A stretch of 64,000 nucleotides of DNA. Origin: Marinicella marina. Lineage in GTDB: Bacteria; Pseudomonadota; Gammaproteobacteria; Xanthomonadales; Marinicellaceae. The stretch lies in NCBI RefSeq assembly GCF_030065545.1, contig NZ_JASJNC010000007.1, positions 310,001-374,000 of the forward strand, in the 5' to 3' direction. Below the pieces are notes generated by a model. It was not told where the DNA came from and made no database searches. It worked only from the letters and a program-made list of their open reading frames with translations. This document shows positions 25,300-35,925 of the stretch, piece after piece; position 1 is the first letter of the stretch; every line of letters starts with the position of its first letter. Made by a program: the position numbers and the translations under genes.

Positions 25300-26775
25300 T
25301 TGAGTGCACAAAATCCAAAGAAACCTGCCATCAATGTGCTCTGGCTCAAACGTGATTTAAGACTGGTTGATCATGAACCCCTACTGTGCGCCAGCCAGCA
25401 TGATTTACCGTTATTGGTCATTTATGTCTTTGAACCCGAACTTATTAATGACAAGCATTACAGCACCAGGCATTGGCGTTTCATCTGGCAATCCCTACAA
25501 GCGTTAAATGCTCAGTTAAGTAAATACCAAACCAGTATTCACATCAGTACACACGCTGTAATTAATACACTTGAATACATCCATAAACATCATGCTATCA
25601 GCAACCTATTCAGCCATGAAGAAGTGGGCATTGATCTAACCTTTCAACGCGATAAAGTCGTCAAAAGCTGGTGTGATGCACACCAGATCAAATGGCAGGA
25701 GTTTCAAAACGGCTCAGTCATCCGAGGTTTAAAAAGTCGCCAGCATTGGGACAAAGCCTGGAATCAATACATGCGCTCTGAAATCAAGCCAATTGATTTG
25801 GCGGGTATCCGATGGGTGCAACTGGCAGACCGTTTGGATCCCGAGTATCCCAAACGGTGGCAACACAATGACCCTGAGTTTCAAACCGGTGGTTCAACCC
25901 ATGCCCAAGACACACTTAATTCATTTTTTACTGAGCGTGGCCAAAAATACCACATGCTGATATCAAAACCAGAGGCCTCTCGCCACAGCTGTTCCAGGAT
26001 GTCGCCTTATTTGGCCTGGGGCAATATCAGTCTGCGTAGCATGTACCAACAACTCTTAGGACACTGGAACAAACCTTATTGGCGTCGAGCCCTGGCTGGC
26101 TTGTCATCGAGACTGCATTGGCACTGCCATTTCATACAAAAATTTGAATCTGAATCACGCATGGAGTTTGAGGCATTGAATCGTGGCTACAAAGCAATAA
26201 CCTACCGTGATGGGCCCGCAGCCAAAGCCGACTTAGACAGGTGGAAACAAGGCCAAACAGGCTTCCCTCTGGTTGATGCCTGTATGCGCTGCTTACACCA
26301 AACTGGGTATATCAATTTTCGCATGCGCGCCATGTTGGTGAGTTTTCTGTGTCACAACTTGCGACTTGATTGGCGTGATGGTGTGGAACATTTGGCATCG
26401 TTGTTTCTGGATTTCGAACCGGGTATTCATTATGCTCAGTTTCAGATGCAAGCTGGCTTAATGGGGGTCAACACAGTGCGCATCTATAATGTCGTCAAAC
26501 AATCCAAAGACCATGACCCAGAAGGCACATTCATCAAAAAATGGCTGCCAGAATTAAGTAACATTCCAGCCGTTCAAATTCATGAACCTTGGTTGCTGAC
26601 AGCTATGGAACAACAGTTTTATGCTTTCGACCTCAAACGCGATTACCACGAGCCTTGCGTGGATATTCAAGCCAGTGCCAAAGAATCAAGGACCTTACTT
26701 TATGGTTGGCGAAAAAAAGCGCCAGTTCAGGCTGAAATTAAACGCATCCTTGCAACCCATGTGAGACCCAGATAA
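25300..26775 (+). CDS. Cryptochrome/photolyase family flavoprotein
   Basis: 491 residues with an N-terminal alpha/beta photolyase domain (VLWLKRDLRLVDHEPLL, VIYVFEPELI) and a C-terminal FAD-binding helical domain (SRMSPYLAWGNISLRSMYQ, GQTGFPLVDACMRCLHQTGY, FRMRAMLVSFLCHNLRLDWR, HYAQFQMQAGLMGVNTVRIYN). Such proteins repair UV-induced pyrimidine lesions with blue light or act as light sensors; the sequence does not separate the two. The only start upstream of the conserved region is a TTG at 25300, preceded by an in-frame stop; a GTG within NVLWLK would be too late. Confidence 0.85.
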   Translation: MSAQNPKKPAINVLWLKRDLRLVDHEPLLCASQHDLPLLVIYVFEPELINDKHYSTRHWRFIWQSLQALNAQLSKYQTSIHISTHAVINTLEYIHKHHAISNLFSHEEVGIDLTFQRDKVVKSWCDAHQIKWQEFQNGSVIRGLKSRQHWDKAWNQYMRSEIKPIDLAGIRWVQLADRLDPEYPKRWQHNDPEFQTGGSTHAQDTLNSFFTERGQKYHMLISKPEASRHSCSRMSPYLAWGNISLRSMYQQLLGHWNKPYWRRALAGLSSRLHWHCHFIQKFESESRMEFEALNRGYKAITYRDGPAAKADLDRWKQGQTGFPLVDACMRCLHQTGYINFRMRAMLVSFLCHNLRLDWRDGVEHLASLFLDFEPGIHYAQFQMQAGLMGVNTVRIYNVVKQSKDHDPEGTFIKKWLPELSNIPAVQIHEPWLLTAMEQQFYAFDLKRDYHEPCVDIQASAKESRTLLYGWRKKAPVQAEIKRILATHVRPR

Positions 26776-26790
26776 CGCTTCAATCAGTTA

Positions 26791-27699
26791 TCAGCGTGTC
26801 ACAACAGTATTGTCCCCATACTGCGCTTTTTCTAATGCGGCAATGCGATCTTCCAGTGGCGGATGGGTAGAGAATAGTTTAGCCAATGTGGCTTTGCTGC
26901 CGCTACTGATACCAAAAGCTGCAAACTCACCTTCCAAGGGTTCAGTTCTTGAACTTCTTTGTAAGGCTTTCAAAGCATCTATCATTTTTTGATTACCGGC
27001 TAATTTTGCACCGCCTTGATCGGCATGGAATTCACGCCAGCGCGAGAACCAATTGATGATGATTGCAGCCACAAAGCCCAAAACAATCTGCGCGATCATA
27101 GTACCAATGAATGAACCCATGGTGTAACCACCGCCCCTGCTGTCGCGGGAAGCCGCCGCTATGGCATAACCTATGATGCGAGAGAAGAAAATGACAAAAG
27201 CATTGAGTACACCCTGAATCAAAGCCATGGTGACCATGTCACCATTGGCAACATGCGCCACTTCATGACCCAGAACAGCCTCAACTTCATCCTTATTCAT
27301 GGTTTGTAATAGACCAGTACTCACCGCCACCAATGCATCGTTTTTCTTCATACCAGTAGCAAAAGCATTCGGACTGGATGACTGGAACACGCCCACTTCT
27401 GGCATACCAATACCCGCAGCCTCAGCTTGCCTTTTTACGGTCTCAACCAGCCACTGTTCATCGGCGGTGCGCGGACTGTCAATGATTTGCACACCCATAG
27501 ACTTCTTGGCCATCCATTTAGAGGCAGCCAGTGATATGAATGAACCAACAGAACCCCACAGTAAGGAGAAAACCGCCAAAGCGCGGTAATCAAGGCCGTT
27601 TTTAGTCATATAATGATCAAAACCTAACAATCGCATGACCACTGAAATCACTGCCAACACAGCGATGTTGGTAGCTACAAATAAAAATACTCTTTTCAT
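26791..27699 (-). CDS. htpX: HtpX, inner-membrane zinc metalloprotease
   Basis: 302 residues from ATG 27699 (MKRVFLFVATNIAVLAVISV); a longer frame opens at 27777 but family members start here. Two N-terminal transmembrane helices (about 5-22, 33-55), the HEXXH zinc site in AVLGHEVAHVANGDMV, two further helices (about 150-175, 185-210) and the third zinc ligand region SRWREFHADQGGAKLAG. It degrades damaged inner-membrane proteins with FtsH. The upstream region is shared with the divergent typA gene, 198 bases away. Confidence 0.95.
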   Translation of the reverse strand: MKRVFLFVATNIAVLAVISVVMRLLGFDHYMTKNGLDYRALAVFSLLWGSVGSFISLAASKWMAKKSMGVQIIDSPRTADEQWLVETVKRQAEAAGIGMPEVGVFQSSSPNAFATGMKKNDALVAVSTGLLQTMNKDEVEAVLGHEVAHVANGDMVTMALIQGVLNAFVIFFSRIIGYAIAAASRDSRGGGYTMGSFIGTMIAQIVLGFVAAIIINWFSRWREFHADQGGAKLAGNQKMIDALKALQRSSRTEPLEGEFAAFGISSGSKATLAKLFSTHPPLEDRIAALEKAQYGDNTVVTR

Positions 27700-27897
27700 C
27701 TTCTTAAATCCAATATAAATAGTGGCTGAAAAACACAGCCTATAACGCAACAATAGGTACAAATTAACAAAGCACAAGCAAAACAGGGTGAATATCCTCT
27801 GATTTCACCATATATTTTACTTTTCAGGGGCTAATTTAATCCAGAGTGGGTTACGATTAAGCTATAATGCGCGGCTTTTAAAGCACCAGCCAGAAAC

Positions 27898-29715
27898 ATG
27901 TCTACAGAAAAAATCAGAAACATCGCGATCATCGCGCACGTTGATCACGGTAAAACCACCCTGGTTGATGAATTATTGAAACAGTCAGGCACCTTAGGTG
28001 AACGCGCTGATGATCCCAACCGTTTGATGGATTCAAACGACCTAGAAAAAGAACGAGGCATCACCATTTTGTCGAAAAACACTTCGATTGAATGGGAAGG
28101 TTATAAAATCAATATCGTTGATACCCCAGGTCACGCCGACTTTGGTGGTGAGGTTGAACGCGTATTGAGCATGGTTGACTCCGTTTTGTTACTGGTTGAT
28201 GCAGTTGATGGTCCCATGCCACAAACCCGTTTTGTTACCCAGAAAGCCTTTGAAATGGGCTTCACACCAGTGGTTGTGGTCAACAAAGTTGACCGTGATG
28301 GTGCCCGCATTCAATGGGTGATTGACCAGACCTTTGATTTGTTTGATTCATTGGGTGCCACCGACGAGCAATTGGATTTCCCTATCATTTACGCCTCAGC
28401 AATTAATGGTTATGCCTCTGAGGAAGATGACGTCCGTGATGGCGACATGCGTCCATTATTTGAAACCATCACCAACAAAGTATCTCCACCAGACGTGGAT
28501 GTGGATGCACCTTTTCAAATGCAAGTCTCTACCCTCGACTACAACAGCTTTTTGGGTTTGATTGGTATTGGACGCATCAAAAAAGGTACAGTAAAAACCA
28601 ACACACCAGTTTCAGTGGTGGATTCTGAAGGCAAAACCCGCAATGGCAGGATCCTAAAAATATTTGGCTTTAAGGGCTTAGAACGTGTCGAGGTCAATAC
28701 AGCCTCAGCCGGTGACATTGTGGCCATTTCAGGCATTGATAACATCGGTATTTCCGACACCTTATGTGATCGCGATCATGTCGAAGCTTTACCACCATTG
28801 ACGGTTGATGAGCCCACCATTTCGATGCTGTTCTGCGTCAATGATTCACCATTTGCTGGTAAAAGCGGTAAATTTTTAACCTCACGCCAAATCAGAGACC
28901 GCCTGGAAAGAGAAACCACTTATAACGTAGCCCTGCGAGTGGAAGAAACTGAAAACTCTGACCAATTCAAAGTATCTGGCCGCGGCGAATTACATTTATC
29001 GGTATTAATTGAAACCATGCGTCGAGAAGGTTTCGAGTTGGCCATATCTAGACCACAAGTTATTTACCGTGAAATTGATGGTGAACTGTGCGAACCTTAT
29101 GAGGACCTGGTGGTTGATATTGAACAAGAGCACCAAGGCTCGGTGATGGAACAACTGTTGGGTCGTCGCGCAGAAGTCAAAGACATTGTACCTGATGCCA
29201 CTGGACGTGTTCGTTTGACTTTCATCATCCCTGCACGTGGTTTGATTGGTTACCAATCTGAATTCAAAACCACCACCTCTGGTTCAGGCATCCTGACCCA
29301 TGTGTTTGATCATTACGGCCGCAAATTGAACACCATTGAACGTTCACGCAAAAACGGCGTGTTGATTTCCAATGGCACTGGCAAAGCACTGGGCTTTGCA
29401 CTGTTTAACTTACAAGAGCGTGGTCGCATGTTAATCAATGCCAATGTAGAGGTTTACGAAGGTCAAGTGGTTGGCATTCACTCACGGGACAATGACTTAA
29501 CAGTGAATCCATTGAAAGGCAAACAACTGACCAACGTCCGCGCCTCAGGTAAAGACGATGCAATCAATTTGGTGACTCCCATTAAAATGACTTTAGAGCA
29601 GTCAATGGAGTTTATCGAAGACGATGAGTTGGTAGAAGTGACTCCTGAAGAAATCCGCATCCGCAAACGCTTCTTACTGGAACACGAAAGAAAACGCGCC
29701 AGTCGCGAAGCTTAA
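27898..29715 (+). CDS. typA: TypA/BipA ribosome-associated GTPase
   Basis: 605 residues, the usual length. Translation-factor GTPase: G1 [15 protein letters not shown], effector region [13 protein letters not shown]3 [19 protein letters not shown]4 NKVDRDGA, with EF-G-like domains after ([19 protein letters not shown]) and the BipA-specific C-terminal part ([23 protein letters not shown]). It assists ribosome assembly and growth under stress, including cold. A TATAAT at 27863-27868 may be its -10. A 12-base inverted repeat follows the stop. Confidence 0.97.
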   Translation: MSTEKIRNIAIIAHVDHGKTTLVDELLKQSGTLGERADDPNRLMDSNDLEKERGITILSKNTSIEWEGYKINIVDTPGHADFGGEVERVLSMVDSVLLLVDAVDGPMPQTRFVTQKAFEMGFTPVVVVNKVDRDGARIQWVIDQTFDLFDSLGATDEQLDFPIIYASAINGYASEEDDVRDGDMRPLFETITNKVSPPDVDVDAPFQMQVSTLDYNSFLGLIGIGRIKKGTVKTNTPVSVVDSEGKTRNGRILKIFGFKGLERVEVNTASAGDIVAISGIDNIGISDTLCDRDHVEALPPLTVDEPTISMLFCVNDSPFAGKSGKFLTSRQIRDRLERETTYNVALRVEETENSDQFKVSGRGELHLSVLIETMRREGFELAISRPQVIYREIDGELCEPYEDLVVDIEQEHQGSVMEQLLGRRAEVKDIVPDATGRVRLTFIIPARGLIGYQSEFKTTTSGSGILTHVFDHYGRKLNTIERSRKNGVLISNGTGKALGFALFNLQERGRMLINANVEVYEGQVVGIHSRDNDLTVNPLKGKQLTNVRASGKDDAINLVTPIKMTLEQSMEFIEDDELVEVTPEEIRIRKRFLLEHERKRASREA

Positions 29716-29725
29716 ATAATCCAGA

Positions 29726-29767
29726 TTGAATCGACCTGCATTCTTTTTTTTGTGTAGGTCGATTCAA
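29726..29767 (+). repeat. 12-base perfect inverted repeat after typA with T-rich loop
   Basis: TTGAATCGACCT (29726-29737) and AGGTCGATTCAA (29756-29767) are exact complements separated by an 18-base loop that contains T8. A terminator would normally have the T tract after the stem; here it is in the loop, so termination is possible but atypical. Confidence 0.45.
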
Positions 29768-29885
29768 ATCCTTCAAACCCAGCTCTGTTGCCCGTCCAAA
29801 TGTTCACGGGCTGAAAAAACACTGCCATCATGGCTCATCATCTGCTATTCTAAAAGTTGATTTAAACGCCCCATGATCGTATTAG

Positions 29886-32804
29886 GTGACTCAAAACAAT
29901 AACAATCACAACGTCCTCAATATCAAGAGCATAGCAAACAAACTGCTTTGTTTAATGATGTTCATCAGCTGCAGTCCGTTAGTAATGGCTGAAATTGTTG
30001 GTCGCCCACCAATCGTTGAAATTGAGATACCAAGTGAGCCTTATGTCAGTTATTTTGACATGACACAAGACCACAATAATGTTATTTATATTTCATATGA
30101 AAAAGGCATCAAAATTTTTGACGGCAGTCGTTGGACCACCCTACTTATTCCCAATACCTACCTCACCAGAATTTTGTATTTTGATCAGAAAGACCGTGTT
30201 TATGTTGGTGGTTTTGACTTTTTTGGCTACATCAACAGGAATCAGTTCGGTCAATATGAATTCATTGATTTAACACCAAAATCCAATCCCATCCAATTTG
30301 CCAGTATATGGAGCATAGCTGGTTGTCAAGGACGTATATTTTTTCGAGCCCTGAACCATGTTTTTGCCTATGAACCCAACAGTGGCGACATCATTTCTTG
30401 GAGTTTCAATGGACGATTGGGCGACATTGCCTGTGATGATCAACGAATTTGGTTACAAGACCGATCAGCGGGTATGAAGGAACTCTCAGGAGACCAGTGG
30501 GTAAACAGCCCGATTGAGCTTGAAGATAACAGCCTTATTTATGAACTCGAAATTCTCAATGACAGCCAGATTTTTATTCATTCATTGAGTGACAATTGGC
30601 GCCTGATTGAAAACGATCAAATCAAACCCATCTCGTTTGCAAGTCAATTGCCTGAACTGGGAAGTTTTGCCAGCTCATTGAACTTAGGTGAAAACCAAGT
30701 TGTGATGGGCGGCAAACTCGGTTCACTGACTTTTTTGGATTTCAATAACTTCACAACGGAGTCATTTAAATTATCCAATGGGCGTATTTCGGCCATCATC
30801 CCAGCCAATGATGGCGGTTTGTGGGTCTTGACCGACCTGAAAATTTTTCATGTGACCTGGCCCAGTCCATGGCGCATACAAGACAGTGAGTCAGGCTTAA
30901 CCAGTGATATTTTTGATATCACCACGTGGAATGATCAACTCTATGCCACATCAAGAGCCGGCGTTTTTGTTGAAGATTCAAATCAATCGGCGCAACAACA
31001 AAGCTTCAAACAACTGCCATGGACCAACCAAGAAGCTTGGAATCTACTGCCTTTGAATACTGAGGAAATTTTATTGGCTGATTCGCATTATGCCTACTTG
31101 ATCAAAGGCGATGAAAGACTGGCATTGACCGATGTGATTTACCCGAGGGTTTTCCAAAGATCTAAATTTAATCCGAACCATATCTATATGTATACCGAAT
31201 TGGATACTCGGCTGTTGATTAAAAATGGCGATGATTGGTCGGACTGGGTGGTGGCTGAGGGCAAACCAAGCAGTGTGGTGGAAACTGAAGCCGATACGTT
31301 ATTAATTACCACGGTAGATGGCCGTTTTTTTAAGGTTTTATTGAACCAACAATATGATGGCACGGAGGCCATCATTGACATGAGCAACCAGGCTGAAATG
31401 TCAGCCAAAGAAATGACCGAACTGAAATTATTCGAAGGCCCGGATAAAAATTTATTTGCTGCCACAACTGAAAGTTACTACACTTATGAGAATAATCAAT
31501 TCATACCATCGTCCCTGATGGGATTAGACCAGGTATTACCGCCAGCACAATTCACAGCCATGGGTGCATCAAATGAATCTTTTTGGGCCATCAGTGCGAC
31601 CCAAGTATTTACCAGAAACCAACAAAATCAATGGCAAACGGTGGATGCCTCAGCGCATATCAGGGGTGGGATTTTTGACATCGAATTTCAACCTGACCAA
31701 ATCAAGTTATCAGGAAATGGTGTAATTCTCAGCTATTTGCTTGATACCGGCATGAGTCCAGCTGACCCCAACGGGAAATTGATAATCACTTCAGCCGAAC
31801 TGAATACCAATCAAATCAACGACGAGAGTCCGCGCTCAACCATGATCCCTATCATGCGCAATGAACCTTTTGCTGTTAGCTCATCAGACGGCACATTGAC
31901 GATTCAATACACTTTCACTGACATCAAAAATACAGGTGACACACAGTATCAATACCGCTTAAAAGGCCACAATAACCTTTGGTCTCCTATGAGCAGTAAC
32001 ACCCAAGCAAGCTTTTTAGAGTTGCCTGCAGGCGATTATCAATTCGAGGTCAGAGCAGCTGACATCAAAGGTCAAATACACACCAGTCAGCTATTACCGT
32101 TCACCGTTGAGCCAGTTTGGTACTTAACCCAATGGGCTAAGTTAATTTGGTCGTTATTAGCAGTCATCACACTGTTTATTTGTATGAAACTGATCTTGAA
32201 ATGGCGAGAGAGAAAACATGAGTCACAGAAACAAGCACTGAAGGAAATCATCAACGAAAAAACCAGTGCTTTGAAGTTGGCCAATGAAGCATTACAAGAT
32301 TTGGCTCACAAAGACCCCTTAACCGGCCTTTCGAATCGATTGTATCTGGATCAATTCATTAAACAGTTGATTGAAAACAAAGTGAGCAGTATATCTGTCA
32401 TTATGATGGACATGGATCATTTTAAGAAATACAACGACACTTATGGCCACTTGGCGGGCGATCAGTTGCTGGAAAAATTCGCTGATTCATTGATGACTTG
32501 TATCAAAAGGCCTCAAGACTTGGCTGCTCGCTATGGCGGCGAGGAATTTTTAGCCATCATGCCAGGAACTGATGAGGATTACACCCTCGAAGCGGCAGAA
32601 AAAATTCGCAGCCACACCGAACAACAAGCTGAAAAAACCACCATTTCAATTGGTGTTGCCTTCAGCCAAACGGGTCAAATCATCAATTCAAGCAAACAAA
32701 TCTTTGAACTGATCGACCAAGCTGACAAAGCCCTGTATGAAGCCAAAACAACCGGCAGGAACCAAGTTGTGGTTTATTCTGAATCACTCGAAACCACTGA
32801 TTGA
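29886..32804 (+). CDS. Membrane diguanylate cyclase with periplasmic beta-propeller sensor
   Basis: 972 residues. Signal-like hydrophobic N-terminus, then a periplasmic two-component-regulator propeller of about 680 residues, a Y_Y_Y domain (about 680-745), one transmembrane helix (about 755-775), a short coiled coil, and a GGDEF domain at the end. The active site is RYGGEEFLAIMPG; the inhibitory RxxD site RPQD lies 5 residues before it, so product feedback is likely. MMDMDHFKKYNDTYGHLAGD is intact. It should make cyclic di-GMP in response to an extracytoplasmic signal. Start is a GTG at 29886 with no strong SD. The neighbours downstream are surface proteins. Confidence 0.88.
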   Translation: MTQNNNNHNVLNIKSIANKLLCLMMFISCSPLVMAEIVGRPPIVEIEIPSEPYVSYFDMTQDHNNVIYISYEKGIKIFDGSRWTTLLIPNTYLTRILYFDQKDRVYVGGFDFFGYINRNQFGQYEFIDLTPKSNPIQFASIWSIAGCQGRIFFRALNHVFAYEPNSGDIISWSFNGRLGDIACDDQRIWLQDRSAGMKELSGDQWVNSPIELEDNSLIYELEILNDSQIFIHSLSDNWRLIENDQIKPISFASQLPELGSFASSLNLGENQVVMGGKLGSLTFLDFNNFTTESFKLSNGRISAIIPANDGGLWVLTDLKIFHVTWPSPWRIQDSESGLTSDIFDITTWNDQLYATSRAGVFVEDSNQSAQQQSFKQLPWTNQEAWNLLPLNTEEILLADSHYAYLIKGDERLALTDVIYPRVFQRSKFNPNHIYMYTELDTRLLIKNGDDWSDWVVAEGKPSSVVETEADTLLITTVDGRFFKVLLNQQYDGTEAIIDMSNQAEMSAKEMTELKLFEGPDKNLFAATTESYYTYENNQFIPSSLMGLDQVLPPAQFTAMGASNESFWAISATQVFTRNQQNQWQTVDASAHIRGGIFDIEFQPDQIKLSGNGVILSYLLDTGMSPADPNGKLIITSAELNTNQINDESPRSTMIPIMRNEPFAVSSSDGTLTIQYTFTDIKNTGDTQYQYRLKGHNNLWSPMSSNTQASFLELPAGDYQFEVRAADIKGQIHTSQLLPFTVEPVWYLTQWAKLIWSLLAVITLFICMKLILKWRERKHESQKQALKEIINEKTSALKLANEALQDLAHKDPLTGLSNRLYLDQFIKQLIENKVSSISVIMMDMDHFKKYNDTYGHLAGDQLLEKFADSLMTCIKRPQDLAARYGGEEFLAIMPGTDEDYTLEAAEKIRSHTEQQAEKTTISIGVAFSQTGQIINSSKQIFELIDQADKALYEAKTTGRNQVVVYSESLETTD

Positions 32805-33127
32805 TACCCTATCAAAAGCTTAATAGCCGCCGGTGGCTTCACGTTACAAAAGCCTGTCTAAAGCGATATGAACGTGACTGCATCGGCAATGTTTGTGTTA
32901 AGCATGAGGATGCCTGAGGGCAGGATCAATCAAATCACAAATAGATCACGCCATAAATCCATACATCTTAAAATTGATGAAACCCAAAAAGAACCTTTCT
33001 AATGAAGTGAATTTCCAGTGAAATTGAAAGCATCTAAAATTCACTGAATTTATACCTCAGTTACACGATTATCATTCTGTTCAATTTAAGAACACACATT
33101 CTTATCCACAACTAAGAGAGGTTAATC
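32805..33127. other. Intergenic region before the DUF4397 gene
   Basis: Non-coding as far as I can tell. It contains a 9-base inverted repeat, AGTGAATTT (33006-33014) and AAATTCACT (33037-33045), with a 22-base loop. An SD-like AGAGAGG lies before the next start. No RNA gene or promoter recognised with confidence. Confidence 0.5.
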
Positions 33128-35770
33128 ATGAAGAATCACACCAAGTTGCTCACAACCTTGGCCTTATTGGCTGGCACCGTGACAGCGCAAGCACAAACAG
33201 ATGTCAATGTGCTCCATTTGGCGCCGTTTGCTGATAACGAAGTTGGCACAGCAGTATCTGTTGATGTTAATGACAGCGAAGTCCTAAACCCAGTCACTTA
33301 TAATCAAGTTTCAGGGTACTTAGAATTGGCTGGACCAGGGGTGGCACCGGGTAACACTTTACTTGAGGTATTTGCGCCTCCAGGATCAGGCGACCCAGCC
33401 GCAATCACTGCCAATGTCGATTTGGCCGCTGATACCCAATACACAGTTGCTGCTGTTGGCAACATCAGTAACCAAGGCCTCACTTTGTTGCCTTTGGTTG
33501 ACGACAATTCAGCACCTGCTGTCGGCAACGCCAAGTTACGTATTGTGCACGCATCTCCGTTCGCAGCAGATTTAGCCGATACAGCCGTCTCTATCAGAGA
33601 CAACAACGGCAACCTCATCAATGGCTTGACAGGCGTTCAGTTTGGACAATCATCCGACTATTTCGAGGTACCGGCTACCACTTATGATCTACAAGTAGCC
33701 ACACCAGATGGCACAGTAACTTTAATTGATATCGCGCCAGTGACGCTCAATGACGGTGACATTGTGACGGTATTTGCTGTCGGCGATGGCAGCAACCAAC
33801 CTTTAGGCGCCACTGCGGTGTTTGGTGATGGCAGCGCTGCACCACTGGCTTTACAAGGAGATGACATTCAAGAAACCAGAGCTTTGGTGGCACATTTTGC
33901 CCCGTTTGCACCTGCACTGTCTGACACCGCTGTCTCAGTTGAGGTTAACAGTGCTGAAGTCTTATCGGGCGTGTTGTTTAACCAAAACTCCAATTACCTA
34001 CCATTGGGTCCTGCCGGCGTAGCACCAGGCATTACTGCTTTGGATGTTTTTGCACCACCAGGGGCTGCCAGTCCAGCAATTTCCGCGATACCAGAATTAG
34101 CAGCTAACACCGATTACACGGTCGCTGCCATTGGTAATGTGGTTAATCAACCCCTTCAGTTATTACCATTGATCGATGACTTGTCTGCTCCTGCCAGCGG
34201 TTTTGCCAAAATCAGAATTGTACATGCTGCACCTTTTGCTGACACCCTACCAGCAACAGAAGTTTCTGTCAGAGACGATGCGGGCAATGTCATTGCTGGA
34301 TTAACCAACGTGCCTTTTGGTGCTGAGTCAGGTTTTATTCAAGTACCAGCAGCCACTTATGACTTACAAATTGCCACACCTGATGGCAGTACCACTTTGA
34401 TTGATATCGCACCAGTAGCATTGAATGATGGCGATGTACTCACCGTGTTTGCTGTGGGTGACGTAATCAATCAACCATTGGGTGTAACCGCCATATTCGC
34501 TGATGGCAGCAGCGCCGCTTTACCTTTGGAGCAACCCACCAGAGCTTTAGTGGCACACTTGGCACCTTTTTCTGCTGACAGTGCAGCCACTGCCGTATCA
34601 GTAGAAGTTAATAGCACGGAGGTATTGAGTGGGGTTGAATTTAACCAATCTTCAGGATACTTAAACCTCAGCGCTTCAGGTGAAGCTCCTGGTGTAACAC
34701 AGCTAGATGTTTTCGCTCCTCCCGGCGCTGCCAGCCCAGCCATTTCTGCAGCACCTGATTTGGCAGCAAACACTGACTACACTGTGGCGGCCATTGGTAA
34801 TGTTGTCGGTCAACCTCTTTCACTGCTGTTATTAGAAGATGATAATTCCCAACCCGCTGCAGGCAACATTAAAATTCGAGTTGTGCACGCTGCACCATTT
34901 TCTGATGAGTTAGCAGAAACCGCCGTCTCAATCAGGACCGATGCCGGTAACATTGTCGGCGGACTTGCCAACGTTGAATTTGGTGCTAGTTCTGGTTACT
35001 TGGAAATTCCAGCTGGTGAATACGATCTGCAAGTATCTACACCTGACGGTACCATGAGTTTGATTAACTTGGCACCAGTGGACTTAGCTGAAGGCACCAT
35101 TGTGACTGTATTCGCAGTCGGTGATGGTGTCAGGCAAGATTTAGGTATCACTGCTATTTTTGCTGACGGCACCCAAGCTTCTTTACCTTTAGAGACAGCT
35201 TTCAAAGCCGAAGACTTTGCTGACATCGCCGCTTTAACTGATTGGATCTTTGACAATCAATCGGATGCCCCTGACACTGTTTGGACACAAGGCGCTGTTG
35301 ATACCTTTCCTGCCAATGCTGGTGCTCCAGATAGTTACATATTCAGTAACTTCCGTGCAACCTCAGGCTCTCGAATCTGTAATTTCGCCATCCTACCGGA
35401 GGAAACTTTGATTAATGGCTTAGACTTCTGGACTCGCAAACCACTAGAGGAAGGTATTGCTTTTCCAGACCGCCTCAGGGTGGTTTACAGTCCCACAGGT
35501 GGCACCAATACGGGTAATTGCGTCAGTGGTTTTGGTGACTTTACTGAAACCTTGTTAACCATCAACGAAGATTTGAATACCGGTGGTTATCCAACAGATT
35601 GGACTGAATTCAATGTCAAAGTGCCTGAAGGTAGTGGTCGCGTTGCATTCGTTTATGATGTAACAGATGCCGGACCCGCCGGCAATAACTCCAATTACAT
35701 TGGTATTGACTCTGTCAATATATTGATTGGTGAAGACTTGGATACCATCTTTAAAAACGGATTTGATTAA
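33128..35770 (+). CDS. Secreted DUF4397-repeat surface protein with IFKNGFD tail
   Basis: 880 residues. Signal peptide 1-23 (LLTTLALLAGTVTAQA). Three consecutive units of about 220 residues (about 24-248, 249-470, 471-690), each made of two DUF4397 beta-sandwich domains; recurring pieces are VLHLAPFA or LVAHFAPFA, LDVFAPPGAASPAISA, NTDYTVAAIGNV and YDLQVATPDGT. A different domain follows (about 692-867), with KPLEEGIAFPDRLRVVYS resembling choice-of-anchor J domains. The last seven residues IFKNGFD match the next gene. Probably exported and cell-surface. Function unknown; binding or structural. Followed by a strong terminator. Confidence 0.85.
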   Translation: MKNHTKLLTTLALLAGTVTAQAQTDVNVLHLAPFADNEVGTAVSVDVNDSEVLNPVTYNQVSGYLELAGPGVAPGNTLLEVFAPPGSGDPAAITANVDLAADTQYTVAAVGNISNQGLTLLPLVDDNSAPAVGNAKLRIVHASPFAADLADTAVSIRDNNGNLINGLTGVQFGQSSDYFEVPATTYDLQVATPDGTVTLIDIAPVTLNDGDIVTVFAVGDGSNQPLGATAVFGDGSAAPLALQGDDIQETRALVAHFAPFAPALSDTAVSVEVNSAEVLSGVLFNQNSNYLPLGPAGVAPGITALDVFAPPGAASPAISAIPELAANTDYTVAAIGNVVNQPLQLLPLIDDLSAPASGFAKIRIVHAAPFADTLPATEVSVRDDAGNVIAGLTNVPFGAESGFIQVPAATYDLQIATPDGSTTLIDIAPVALNDGDVLTVFAVGDVINQPLGVTAIFADGSSAALPLEQPTRALVAHLAPFSADSAATAVSVEVNSTEVLSGVEFNQSSGYLNLSASGEAPGVTQLDVFAPPGAASPAISAAPDLAANTDYTVAAIGNVVGQPLSLLLLEDDNSQPAAGNIKIRVVHAAPFSDELAETAVSIRTDAGNIVGGLANVEFGASSGYLEIPAGEYDLQVSTPDGTMSLINLAPVDLAEGTIVTVFAVGDGVRQDLGITAIFADGTQASLPLETAFKAEDFADIAALTDWIFDNQSDAPDTVWTQGAVDTFPANAGAPDSYIFSNFRATSGSRICNFAILPEETLINGLDFWTRKPLEEGIAFPDRLRVVYSPTGGTNTGNCVSGFGDFTETLLTINEDLNTGGYPTDWTEFNVKVPEGSGRVAFVYDVTDAGPAGNNSNYIGIDSVNILIGEDLDTIFKNGFD

Positions 35771-35791
35771 ACCTCACTGAATGTGAAACTG

Positions 35792-35818
35792 AAAGGAGCT
35801 CAAACGAGCTCCTTTTTT
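35792..35818 (+). terminator. Rho-independent terminator after the DUF4397 gene
   Basis: AAAGGAGCTC (35792-35801) pairs perfectly with GAGCTCCTTT (35806-35815) over an AAAC loop and continues as a T6 tract. Stem and tract are strong. Confidence 0.9.
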
Positions 35819-35925
35819 ATATGAACACACCCTGAACTATAGCTCTCATAAAACATTTAAACCCTAACAGAAATAATTTCAGAAATTGGTAGAATATCAA
35901 GCTGTTTATTAATTGAGGTTAATAT

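Noticed and set aside
33190-35200. Repetitive DNA that might be a CRISPR or mobile element
   Set aside because: The repeats are protein-coding DUF4397 units about 660 bases long, in frame throughout.
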